From NCBI RefSeq assembly GCF_003025555.1, contig NZ_PYMH01000004.1, positions 186,001 to 250,000 of the forward strand: DNA of 64,000 bases, given 5' to 3'. Both the position numbers and the translations under genes were made by a program. This DNA is from Photobacterium lutimaris (GTDB taxonomy: Bacteria; Pseudomonadota; Gammaproteobacteria; Enterobacterales; Vibrionaceae). Within the stretch, counting starts at the first letter, position 1, and every line of letters begins with the position of its first letter. Shown in pieces: positions 25,395 through 33,937 of this stretch. The notes under the pieces were generated by a model. That model did not search any database. It saw only the letters and a list, made by a program, of their open reading frames with translations, and was not told where the DNA came from.

Positions 25395-27353
25395 CTAGTC
25401 GCGATTCAAAATCGTCAGTGACTGTGCGCCTTGCATATACGTTGTTTGCACTTGGTGAGATCCAAGTGTTGCCTCAGACGTATCGCAAATCACGTGCCAT
25501 TTGCTGCCTTCCGGTAGACGGTAGCGGGTAGGGACTGTAGAACTGTTGATCAAGAACAATAGCTCTTTGCCGGAATCAAACAAGCCAAGATAGAGCGAGA
25601 AGGCTTCAAGACCTTGCCAGTCTTCAGCGTTCATGGGTTGCCCGTTAGAACGATTCCAATGGATACGGTGATGGCCCCTGTTATCGCCGCTGAAAGCACG
25701 AATGAACGGTGCCATATACGTCTTTCGTCGTTCCAACATGATAGCCAGCCACTGGCTGAACTCATCTTTGTCCTTGCTGGGTGTCCAATCTGCCCAACTG
25801 ATCTCATTGTCCTGGCAATATGCATTGTTATTCCCCCCTTGAGTATGGGAGAGGGCATCGACCGCGAGGATATGAGGAATACCAAAGCTGAATAGCAAGG
25901 TTGTCATGAGGTTGCGCTTTTGACGTTCTCTGAGGCTTCGTACCGCGTAGTTAGCGGTTTCTCCTTCAACGCCTTGGTTGTTTGATCGGTTGTCACCATG
26001 CCCGTCTCGGTTGTTTTCACCGTTGGCATGATTATGCTTGTGGTTGTAGGACACCAGATCTTGAAGGGTAAAGCCGTCATGGTAGGAAACAAAGTTAACA
26101 GGGAGTTTGTCGGGCCATCTGCCGGCGCTGAATAGGTCTCGAGAGCCCATAATGCGGGTCGCAAACTCTTTGACGTTGTTTTCTTGGCATAGCCAATAAC
26201 TTTTTACGGTGTCTCGGAATTTATCGTTACACTCGTTCCAGCCGCGTGGAAAGTACCCAAGCTGGTAGCCATCAGGTCCAATATCCCAGGGTTCGGCGAT
26301 TAATTTCACGCGCTGTAGGACTGGGTCTTGCGCGATAGCCTTGAAGAAGGCGCTTTGCGTGTTAAAGCGATCGCCGTGCCGGCCCAAAGTGGTGGCTAAA
26401 TCAAAACGGAAGCCATCAATCTGATAATGGGTCACCCAGTGGCGCAGTGTGTCCAGTACGATAGTTAAGCTTGGCTGGTAAGTCAGGTCAAAAGTGTTAC
26501 CACAACCGGTGTGGTTCTTGTAGTTTTTGTGTGTGTCCAGCTGGTAATAGTTTTTATCTAGGCACTTGAAGTGGAACTTGGGGCCGCCTTCACCACCTTC
26601 GGCGGTATGGTTGAACACGATATCCATAATCACTTCAATACCGTGTCGGTGGAGCTCCCTGACCATGGTTTTCATTTCACTGACCGGATCGGCAGTCGCA
26701 TAGCGTGGTTCAGGAGCCATAAAGCATAAACTGTTGTACCCCCAGTAGTTGACCTTGTCCATTTTTAGTAGGTGAGGTTCAGACATACAGGACGTGACCG
26801 GCAAGAGCTGAAGGCTTGTAACCCCTTGCTCTTTGAAGTAGCGAATCATCTCTGGCTGGCACAAGCCAAGGTAGGTGCCTTGGTACTTTTCTTCAATATT
26901 CGGGTGCTGCTGAGTAAATCCTTTAACGTGTGTTTCGAAAAGGATGGTTTCTTCAAAAGGTATTTTGGGGGGGCAAGTGTCATCCCAGTCAAAACTGTGA
27001 TCGACGACAACCGACTTGGCAAAGTGCCAACTCCTATCGGCCGTAAAGGGTTCAATATAATAGGGGACTTTATTTAGCGCTTGGGAATAAGGGTCTAATA
27101 TTAGGCGAGATTCATTTTTATCCTTAATTTGGTAACCGTATACCTGTCCCTTTTTAATTCCTTTTACAAAAACATAATGTATATCTAAGTGCTGGTTTTC
27201 TAAATCAATAGTGGTTTTTTTGTTGTTGTAATCAAATAAAACCAATTGGATCTCTTTGTTATCCGGGCAATGAATAGAAAAATTACAACCTTGATCACAT
27301 AATGTAGCCCCTAGCGGAAATGGTTGAGCCAATTTAGCGAACATCCTGTACAT
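25395..27353 (-). CDS. GlgX/isoamylase-type glycogen debranching enzyme
   Basis: A 652-residue GH13 enzyme hydrolysing alpha-1,6 branches of glycogen or limit dextrin. Residues about 12-100 form the CBM48 domain (FPLGATLCDQGCNFSIHCPD). Catalytic regions: DIVFNHTAEGGEGGP, DGFRFDLATTLGRHG (nucleophile), IAEPWDIGPDGYQLGYFP (acid/base) and VNFVSYHDGFTLQDLVSYNHKHN. The usual LAGDEFGRTQ.GNNNAYCQDNEISW is here LAVDALSHTQGGNNNAYCQDNEISW, with several substitutions in the first half. An in-frame ATG at 27344 is an equally good start. No signal peptide. It likely acts with the amylase and phosphatase on intracellular glucan. Confidence 0.9.
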   Translation of the reverse strand: MYRMFAKLAQPFPLGATLCDQGCNFSIHCPDNKEIQLVLFDYNNKKTTIDLENQHLDIHYVFVKGIKKGQVYGYQIKDKNESRLILDPYSQALNKVPYYIEPFTADRSWHFAKSVVVDHSFDWDDTCPPKIPFEETILFETHVKGFTQQHPNIEEKYQGTYLGLCQPEMIRYFKEQGVTSLQLLPVTSCMSEPHLLKMDKVNYWGYNSLCFMAPEPRYATADPVSEMKTMVRELHRHGIEVIMDIVFNHTAEGGEGGPKFHFKCLDKNYYQLDTHKNYKNHTGCGNTFDLTYQPSLTIVLDTLRHWVTHYQIDGFRFDLATTLGRHGDRFNTQSAFFKAIAQDPVLQRVKLIAEPWDIGPDGYQLGYFPRGWNECNDKFRDTVKSYWLCQENNVKEFATRIMGSRDLFSAGRWPDKLPVNFVSYHDGFTLQDLVSYNHKHNHANGENNRDGHGDNRSNNQGVEGETANYAVRSLRERQKRNLMTTLLFSFGIPHILAVDALSHTQGGNNNAYCQDNEISWADWTPSKDKDEFSQWLAIMLERRKTYMAPFIRAFSGDNRGHHRIHWNRSNGQPMNAEDWQGLEAFSLYLGLFDSGKELLFLINSSTVPTRYRLPEGSKWHVICDTSEATLGSHQVQTTYMQGAQSLTILNRD

Positions 27354-27545
27354 CTCTTTGCTAATTTTACATATCTATAGTGCTATTTAAGCGAGAAAAT
27401 TCTGTCAGTCAAGGAAAGTTTTTTTTTCAAAAAAAATTAAATAAATTTGAGTTACCAATAATTTCAATAATAGTAATTAAAAGTGACTGGCTTCGTGTTT
27501 TTATGGCTTGAACTGTAATTTTCTTTCAGTTTTACGCCTAACCTT

Positions 27546-27561
27546 CGTGAGGCTTATCACG
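27546..27561. promoter_or_regulatory. CRP-binding site upstream of lamB
   Basis: CGTGAGGCTTATCACG has the CRP spacing, with 8 of 10 consensus positions and perfect symmetry of the outer five. It precedes the MalT boxes, the usual order in class I mal promoters. Confidence 0.65.
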
Positions 27562-27595
27562 GAAAGCCTCTCACCCCCACTTCCTACGCCCCTCT

Positions 27596-27629
27596 CCTCC
27601 TCCCTCCTCCTCCCTGTTTCGGGAGGATG
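27596..27629. promoter_or_regulatory. MalT-box cluster upstream of lamB
   Basis: CCTCCTCCC occurs at 27596-27604 and again at 27606-27614: two MalT boxes on the minus strand in tandem. GGGAGGATG follows on the plus strand at 27621-27629. The MalT core is GGGGAKGAGG-like. Together with the CRP site this marks lamB as a MalT target. The remainder of 27354-27714 has no gene. Confidence 0.7.
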
Positions 27630-27714
27630 TCGAAAACTGTATCAAGACTGAATATGAGTCCCGAAAGATTGCTAGATAGCCATCACAATAAAAATATAAG
27701 TAAGGGACACTCCT

Positions 27715-29010
27715 ATGAAACACAAGTTAGTACCTGTAGCAGCGGCATTACTTACCGCGCTAGCTTCACACAACGTAGCCGCTGAATCTGCCACTGATAT
27801 CATCTCTGATGGTTGGGAAGTACATGGATACGCATCTATGAACTACCGCATGGTTGAAGGTGAAACAGTCGATACAGAGTATGGTAAGCCAGATTACAAA
27901 ACTGCTGGTACACACGGACAGAGTACAAACCAAGTTGAATTTGTAATCAAGAAGCGTACAGAACACCAAAACGGTGTTTGGTCTGATTTCGTAGTACGTT
28001 CAGAGTACGGTAACGGTAACTCATATGCTTACTCATCTCCTGGTAGCCAAAAGCAAGAACACCATGACGGTCAGTTTGAAATTAAAGAAACCTTTGTTGA
28101 AATTGGTGGTATTTCTTTCTTGGGTGAAGACACATCAGTATGGGGTGGTCAGCGCTTCCTAAACCGTTCTGCGGGTATTCTTTCTGGTGAGTTCTGGAAG
28201 CAGTCTTCAGGTGTTGGTGCCGGTGTGCAAACTAAGCTTGGCGGCAATACGGCGGGTCTCGCAGTCGTTTCAGCCGATGCTGATGGTACGATCAACGATG
28301 TTGAAAAAGATGAAGATGGCAATCGAATTGATCGCAATACACTAACTTCTGTAGATTTGTACTACTACGGTGTTCAGGCACTTGGCGGTAGCTTTGACTT
28401 TGACTTGAAGTTTATGTCACAAGCTAACAGTGATGATGACGGTATCGGCGCGTCTATTACCTATAACCGTGACTACTACGGCCTAGACGGTTGGACACAA
28501 ACGGCTGTTGCTTACGGTACAGGTATTGCGCAAAACCGTGGTGTGAACTTTGGTAGCTGGTCAGGCGGTAATGATAATGCAGAGTCAATTTTCTTTACAT
28601 CTTACGGCGTACTAAACATTTCTGATAATTGGCAGATGGGCTCGGAAGTAACCTATATCGCTGCGCTGGATGAATTGTGGGGTGCTGAAGATCTTGAGCG
28701 CATGTTAATTGCTGTTCGTCCGTCTTACAAAGTTAACGACAACCTACGTCTTGAAATGACTGCTTCATACGGTTATGAAAACGGTAAAGATGGTTACTGG
28801 GGACGTAGTGGTGATGATGTTAAGAGCGAAATCTATAACGTTGAGCTAGCTGCTCCAATCACAGTTAACGCTGATTACTTTGGCCGCCCACAGATCAAAC
28901 CATACGTAAGCCACATCATGGCTGATGATCGTGCGAGTGCGAAACAGATTGGTATCCGTAATGGTGACAGTGAAACGGTTATCGGTGTTCACACTGAAAT
29001 CTGGTTCTAA
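27715..29010 (+). CDS. lamB: Maltoporin (LamB family)
   Basis: A 431-residue outer-membrane sugar porin for maltodextrins. The signal peptide ends HNVAAES. GWEVHGYASMNYR begins the barrel, and the chain ends VIGVHTEIWF with a terminal Phe. FVEIGGISFLGEDTSVWGGQRFLNR matches the LamB segment that packs the constriction. It has its own terminator and MalT/CRP-like sites upstream. Confidence 0.93.
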   Translation: MKHKLVPVAAALLTALASHNVAAESATDIISDGWEVHGYASMNYRMVEGETVDTEYGKPDYKTAGTHGQSTNQVEFVIKKRTEHQNGVWSDFVVRSEYGNGNSYAYSSPGSQKQEHHDGQFEIKETFVEIGGISFLGEDTSVWGGQRFLNRSAGILSGEFWKQSSGVGAGVQTKLGGNTAGLAVVSADADGTINDVEKDEDGNRIDRNTLTSVDLYYYGVQALGGSFDFDLKFMSQANSDDDGIGASITYNRDYYGLDGWTQTAVAYGTGIAQNRGVNFGSWSGGNDNAESIFFTSYGVLNISDNWQMGSEVTYIAALDELWGAEDLERMLIAVRPSYKVNDNLRLEMTASYGYENGKDGYWGRSGDDVKSEIYNVELAAPITVNADYFGRPQIKPYVSHIMADDRASAKQIGIRNGDSETVIGVHTEIWF

Positions 29011-29024
29011 ATCACGTTTTTATC

Positions 29025-29049
29025 AAGGCAGCCCTCGGGCTGCCTTTTT
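29025..29049 (+). terminator. Intrinsic terminator of lamB
   Basis: The 10-bp perfect arms AAGGCAGCCC and GGGCTGCCTT flank TC and end in TTTTT. Confidence 0.93.
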
Positions 29050-29145
29050 AAGTTACATTGGCTATATACCTATTGGCTTTTTAAAGTAGATTAGTGAAAG
29101 CAAATAGATATATACCCACCCTGCTGTATGGGTGTAGGAGATAGA

Positions 29146-30033
29146 ATGAAAATAATGAAACTAACATTAGCGGCACTGCTGACGGCTTCACTGGTTGGTT
29201 GTGCAAGCACCCCAACGACAGAAAATGTGAAAGACGTTACGATTTCTCAACCTGCTTGTTGTAATGCTTACAGTGAATTTTCGTGGGTCCCAATGAGTGG
29301 AAATAGCATTGATTTTGCTGTTGATGAGCATTCACAAATAGGTGATTTTCCCGAAGGAAAAAGCTACTTTGCGGGTTTTGTACTGCCAGAAAATATTGAA
29401 CGTTTGCGTATCGACCTAAAAAGTTGGATGCGCACATCTGGTGTGTTTGCACCAAAAGTACTTTTGCTCAGTCCGACTTTCCAAGTCGTTGAGTCTTATG
29501 AGTTGACCGATTTTGCATTTAAACCGTCGTCATTATTCCAGTTTAATAGTTACCACAAGCGCTTTGAGATGAGCCAAACGGCAACGCCATATATGGTGGT
29601 GTATTCTCCGCTTGAATACCGCGAAGGACAAATTGAAGTGCCACACCCTGAGCGCATCCGTGCTGAAGAACTTGGCCTGGCTCGCCCGATGGTGACTGAT
29701 CCGGTTATCCAACATCAGAAATTCGGCTCACTTGAGCTAGATCTTAAACCTGTCGCGCTACGTTCATACCGAGCAACGGCAGCCCCTAAATCAGCGGTGG
29801 CACCGACGACGACAACTGCGGCACCTGTAGTGGCAACAACAGTCGCTGCAGCGAGTATTGCGGCTCCGTCTGCGCCGAAGATGCTACCGGAGAGTGAGGC
29901 TTTCTATAACAGCCAGATCAAAGCGGCTGTAGAGAGCAATGATATGCAAAAAGCCCTGACCTTGATGGAAGAAGCCAAACGAGCAGGTTCAAGCACGGCG
30001 GAAGCGACGTTCCTCGAGTTGATTAAAAAGTAA
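29146..30033 (+). CDS. malM: MalM-family maltose operon periplasmic protein (lipoprotein)
   Basis: A 295-residue envelope protein. The N-terminus MKIMKLTLAALLTASLVGCASTP has a lipobox (LVGC). CCNAYSEFSWVPM and the domain after it match the MalM family, found downstream of lamB in enterics. A low-complexity Ala/Thr linker (about 215-245) leads to a C-terminal helical repeat-like segment (FYNSQIKAAVESNDMQKALTLMEEA). AGGAG upstream fits the ATG at 29146. The role of MalM is not established; binding to LamB or substrate is possible. Confidence 0.85.
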   Translation: MKIMKLTLAALLTASLVGCASTPTTENVKDVTISQPACCNAYSEFSWVPMSGNSIDFAVDEHSQIGDFPEGKSYFAGFVLPENIERLRIDLKSWMRTSGVFAPKVLLLSPTFQVVESYELTDFAFKPSSLFQFNSYHKRFEMSQTATPYMVVYSPLEYREGQIEVPHPERIRAEELGLARPMVTDPVIQHQKFGSLELDLKPVALRSYRATAAPKSAVAPTTTTAAPVVATTVAAASIAAPSAPKMLPESEAFYNSQIKAAVESNDMQKALTLMEEAKRAGSSTAEATFLELIKK

Positions 30034-30161
30034 GGGGATAAAATTTAAACAATACCTACTAGAACAAGGTGTTTTTCGAATCCTCGCCTTGCAGAAAATT
30101 GGGTATGTCGGGTAGGCGATCGTCTGCCCGTTCTTCTATTTGCTTATATTGAGTTATTTTC

Positions 30162-31988
30162 ATGACAGATTCTACGCATTCATTCGTTGCTAAAAAGCGC
30201 GCGACTAAGCAAAACAAAGAAGTGGTATATCAGGTGTTCACCCGTTTGTTCGGCAATACCAATACCACCAACAAACCTTGGGGTACGCTAGAGGAAAACG
30301 GTGTTGGCAAGTTTGCCGATTTTACCGATAAGGCACTCAGTGAAGTTAAAGCGCTGGGTGTGACCCACATTTGGTATACCGGGGTACCGCATCATGCTTT
30401 GGTGCGAGATTACACTGAGTATGGTATCGAAAACGATCATCCAAGTGTGGTAAAAGGCCGGGCAGGCTCACCTTATGCCGTCAAGGATTACTACAATGTC
30501 AATCCCGATTTAGCCATTGACCCGGCCAACCGACTTGATGAATTCAAGGCGTTAATTGAGCGTTCGCATAAACATGGCCTGAAAGTCATTATTGATATCG
30601 TTCCTAATCATGTAGCAAGGCGCTATCAAAGCCTGACTAATCCGGAAGGCGTTGAAGATTTCGGTGCATCTGATGACACCAGTGTGGCTTATCACAAAGA
30701 TAATAACTTCTACTATATTCCGGGAGAGGCATTCTCGGTTCCAGACGCACAGGATGGTTACTTACCTCTTGGTGGTGAACCCCATTCATTGATGACTAAG
30801 CCGTTTGAAGAAGTACCCGCCAAATGGACCGGTAATGGGTCAAGGTTGGCGAAGCCTGAGTTCGATGACTGGTATGAAACCGTTAAGGTGAATTACGGTA
30901 TCCGTCCTGATGGCAGCAAAGATTTTAATGAACTGCCTGCAGGCTATGATCAGCAAGACCACGCCGCGCATTTTGCCTTTTGGCAAGATAAAGAGGTGCC
31001 AAATTCATGGATCAAGTTCCGTGATATCGCGTTGTATTGGCTGGCGATGGGGGTCGATGGTTTCCGCTATGACATGGCGGAAATGGTACCGGTTGAGTTC
31101 TGGAGTTTTATGAACTCCTCAATCAAACAAGTTAACCCTGATGCTTTCTTGATGGCTGAAGTGTACCAGCCGGATTTGTACCGTGATTACATCCATCTAG
31201 GCAAAATGGATTACCTCTATGACAAGGTTGATCTGTACGATGCGTTGAAATTAATCATGCAGGGCAAGGGCTCTACCGATGCGATTGTTGAGGTTCAAGA
31301 GCAACTGATGGATATTGAACATCATATGCTTCACTTCTTGGATAATCATGATGAGCAGCGTGTTGCCAGTCCGGAATTTGCAAGTGATGCTAACAAGGGT
31401 AAACCTGCCATGTTGGTATCAACGTTACTGAGCACATCACCGACCATGCTTTATTTTGGTCAGGAAGTTGGTGAAGCTGGGGTTGAAGATGCAGGCTTTG
31501 GCTTAGCATCTCGTACTACCATTTTTGATTATTTCGGTGTACCTACCCACCAACGCTGGATGAATTGCGGCGAATTTGACGGCGGGCTGCTAACGGAAGA
31601 GGAGCGCGGGCTGCGTGATTTCTACCAGCGCTTGATGAACTTTTCTTTGACTAGTTCTGCATTGATGGAGGAGTACCAGGAACTCCATTCTCATAACCGT
31701 CAGCATGGCGTAGGGTATGATGACCAGCTGTTTGCTTTCAGTCGTTTTGATGACAGCGAGAAGTTAGTGATACTGGCCAATTTTGCGGAAAAGGCAAAAG
31801 GTAGAGTGACGTTGTCACTGCCGGTGGCATTAATTGATCAATGGCAGCTTACAGATGGTGAGTATGCTTTGGTTGAACAGCTCTATGCTAAGACTGATGC
31901 CGTGCTGGTGGTAGAAAATGGGCTGGGGAGTCTCCAACTTGATGTGCGAGCGCTTGACTGCTTGGTGTTGTCGTTAGTCGCGGAGTAA
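30162..31988 (+). CDS. Cytoplasmic GH13 alpha-amylase-family enzyme
   Basis: A 608-residue GH13 protein without signal peptide. VVYQVFTRLFGN opens the barrel. Catalytic regions are VIIDIVPNHVARRY, MGVDGFRYDMAEMVPVEFW (nucleophile Asp), DAFLMAEVYQPDLYRDY (acid/base Glu) and HFLDNHDEQRVASPEF (third Asp). A beta-sandwich domain follows (FSRFDDSEKLVILANFAEK). It may cut imported maltodextrins or intracellular glucan. It follows malM after 128 bases that contain an imperfect GC-rich dyad near 30109-30130. Confidence 0.88.
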   Translation: MTDSTHSFVAKKRATKQNKEVVYQVFTRLFGNTNTTNKPWGTLEENGVGKFADFTDKALSEVKALGVTHIWYTGVPHHALVRDYTEYGIENDHPSVVKGRAGSPYAVKDYYNVNPDLAIDPANRLDEFKALIERSHKHGLKVIIDIVPNHVARRYQSLTNPEGVEDFGASDDTSVAYHKDNNFYYIPGEAFSVPDAQDGYLPLGGEPHSLMTKPFEEVPAKWTGNGSRLAKPEFDDWYETVKVNYGIRPDGSKDFNELPAGYDQQDHAAHFAFWQDKEVPNSWIKFRDIALYWLAMGVDGFRYDMAEMVPVEFWSFMNSSIKQVNPDAFLMAEVYQPDLYRDYIHLGKMDYLYDKVDLYDALKLIMQGKGSTDAIVEVQEQLMDIEHHMLHFLDNHDEQRVASPEFASDANKGKPAMLVSTLLSTSPTMLYFGQEVGEAGVEDAGFGLASRTTIFDYFGVPTHQRWMNCGEFDGGLLTEEERGLRDFYQRLMNFSLTSSALMEEYQELHSHNRQHGVGYDDQLFAFSRFDDSEKLVILANFAEKAKGRVTLSLPVALIDQWQLTDGEYALVEQLYAKTDAVLVVENGLGSLQLDVRALDCLVLSLVAE

Positions 31989-32021
31989 TCACAACCCGTT
32001 GCTCGTTACACATCTCGGAAG

Positions 32022-32046
32022 AAGCCACAGCAATGTGGCTTTTTTA
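32022..32046 (+). terminator. Intrinsic terminator of the GH13 amylase gene
   Basis: The arms AAGCCACA and TGTGGCTT around GCAA are followed by a T-run. Confidence 0.88.
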
Positions 32047-32230
32047 TTGGAACGTTACTATGCGAAACAACTATAAATAGATGTAGATCACAAAAATAGT
32101 TAATATTTGGTAACATCAATTTTTATAATAATTTCAATTTGTCAGCAAACATTATCTTCTAAGCAATAGTGCGCATGGTACAATTTGAGTTACCAAGTTG
32201 TTATTCATCCGTGTTATTGGGAGAAGTCTA

Positions 32231-33418
32231 TTGAGTACAGAATTAATCATGCTAGGGATGTCGGCCTTGATTGCTATCGGGATCCTTCTTCATCAACCAT
32301 CAAAAACATTGGGCTTGCCTTCACTACTGATATTCATCGGTGTCGGCTTATTGTTTGGTAATGGTGAATTTAATTTTGTTTATGACGATTTGGCGTTAAC
32401 CTCATTTATCGGCTCTTTGGCCCTGAATGTGATTGTTTTTGTCGGGGGCTTGAATACCTCAAAAAGCAGTATCAAGGTGGCCTACAAAGAAGGTGGGGTA
32501 CTTTCTAGTGTCGGGGTGTTATTTACCACAGTCATTTTCGGTGGGTTGCTGTACTTCATCACTGATTTTAATATCATCACATGTTTGCTGTTCGCGGCGG
32601 TTGTCTCTTCAACTGATGCCGCTGCTGTATTCTCTATCCTTGAATCAAAGAAACTCAAACTTAAAGAATCAACCGATACCATTTTGGAGTTTGAATCGGC
32701 AACCAATGACCCCGTAGCCTTGCTACTGGTGGCTATTCTCACCGAAATGTTGGTGAATACTGACCAGCAGATAAGCGGTCTTAGCATAGGAATAGAGCTT
32801 GTACAGCAAATCATTGTTGGTTTAGGTGCGGGTTACCTTATTGGTTGGTGTTGCGTTTGGTTGCTTAACAAAATCAAGCTTGAGGAGTATGGTCTGATCC
32901 CTGTGTTTATCCTTGCCAGCTTCTTTATCGCGGCATACGGTAGCGATCTTCTGGGTGGGAATATTCTTGTATCTTCTTATGTGGCAGGTGTCTTTATTGG
33001 TAATGAACTTAAGCGAGGGCGAGAGGTTAGTAAGCACTTCTTTCACAGCTTATCGTGGCTTGCTCAGGCGTTAATGTTTATTATTCTCGGTTTACAATTT
33101 TTCCCGAAAGAGTTATTCGCCGATATGTGGGCAGCAATTATACCGGCGTTCGCGCTGATATTCATTGCTAGACCTCTGGCGGTTTTCCTGAGCTACCTGC
33201 CATTTAGAAGGGTGTCGTTTAAGAAGAGATTGTTTATCTCAGCAATTGGTCTTAAAGGTGCCACTCCGATTGTGTTCGCCCTGATCCCGGCCTCTGCTGG
33301 CGTTCCAGGTTCACAAGAGATGATCCATATGGTGTTCTTTATTGTGTTGATTTCTGTTGTGCTGCAGGGATGGGCTATCGATCCTCTATCGAACAAATTG
33401 GGGTTGGTGGATAAATAA
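32231..33418 (+). CDS. CPA1-type Na+(K+)/H+ antiporter, NhaP-like without C-terminal TrkA domains
   Basis: A 395-residue polytopic membrane protein with about 12 helices. SSTDAAAVFSIL and ESATNDPVALLLV hold the ion-binding Asp residues of CPA1 exchangers; GLKGATPIVFAL is the late conserved helix. It stops after the transmembrane part, so the cytoplasmic regulatory domains of longer NhaP2 proteins are missing. I chose the TTG at 32231, which has GGGAGAAG seven to eight bases upstream; an earlier TTG at 32198 has no such site. It is unrelated to the sugar genes around it. Confidence 0.85.
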   Translation: MSTELIMLGMSALIAIGILLHQPSKTLGLPSLLIFIGVGLLFGNGEFNFVYDDLALTSFIGSLALNVIVFVGGLNTSKSSIKVAYKEGGVLSSVGVLFTTVIFGGLLYFITDFNIITCLLFAAVVSSTDAAAVFSILESKKLKLKESTDTILEFESATNDPVALLLVAILTEMLVNTDQQISGLSIGIELVQQIIVGLGAGYLIGWCCVWLLNKIKLEEYGLIPVFILASFFIAAYGSDLLGGNILVSSYVAGVFIGNELKRGREVSKHFFHSLSWLAQALMFIILGLQFFPKELFADMWAAIIPAFALIFIARPLAVFLSYLPFRRVSFKKRLFISAIGLKGATPIVFALIPASAGVPGSQEMIHMVFFIVLISVVLQGWAIDPLSNKLGLVDK

Positions 33419-33937
33419 CCGGCACGCGCTTTTAACCCAGTACAGCTGCATGTTTGTTTTTCCTGTAGCTGTATTGGGTATATCGACAACATCGCCAATC
33501 GGCCAGCCTATTATTCTCATGCCATGAACTCCCCGTCCTTCCTTTATTTATCTTCATATCACTTCCAGAGCAAGGTGTACCGGTTTAGATCACGATAGTT
33601 GCCGGTGGTTCAGTACGATTTAGTCAACAAAGTCGTGGTGGGTCGGAAACTTGATTTATTTTTATGGTTTCTTCTGACAGCGCTGTTGCATAAACAGTAG
33701 CCTAGAGCTAATTGACTGCTGTTGAGAGTCACTGATGAAGACCCCGAATTCAAATAGAAGCACTTTGCCCTTGAACTGAACGCAATTCAGGATCAATACG
33801 ATAAAGCCGCTGGAGTATTTTGATTTGAGAGAGCCACCAACAGGCCTGAAAATGTAAAGGATAAAGGGTCGCCGCCGTGCGGGATTGGTGCTGACAGGCA
33901 GTGAAAGCAAGGATGTTAACCTAAATAAGGAAAGTTG
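33419..33937. other. Intergenic region of about 520 bases
   Basis: A long-looped inverted repeat (ACCCAGTACAGCT at 33435-33447, AGCTGTATTGGGT at 33467-33479, one mismatch) follows the antiporter gene. The rest has no recognisable gene. The minus-strand frame at 33662-33910 shows no family feature. The phrase CGCTGTTGCATAAAC near 33680 resembles ends of some insertion sequences, but no second end or transposase fragment is seen. Confidence 0.45.

Noticed and set aside
33590..33910. Possible insertion-sequence remnant and an 82-codon minus-strand frame
   Set aside because: Only a short CGCTGTTGCATAAA-like phrase suggests an IS end. There is no partner repeat, target duplication or transposase similarity.
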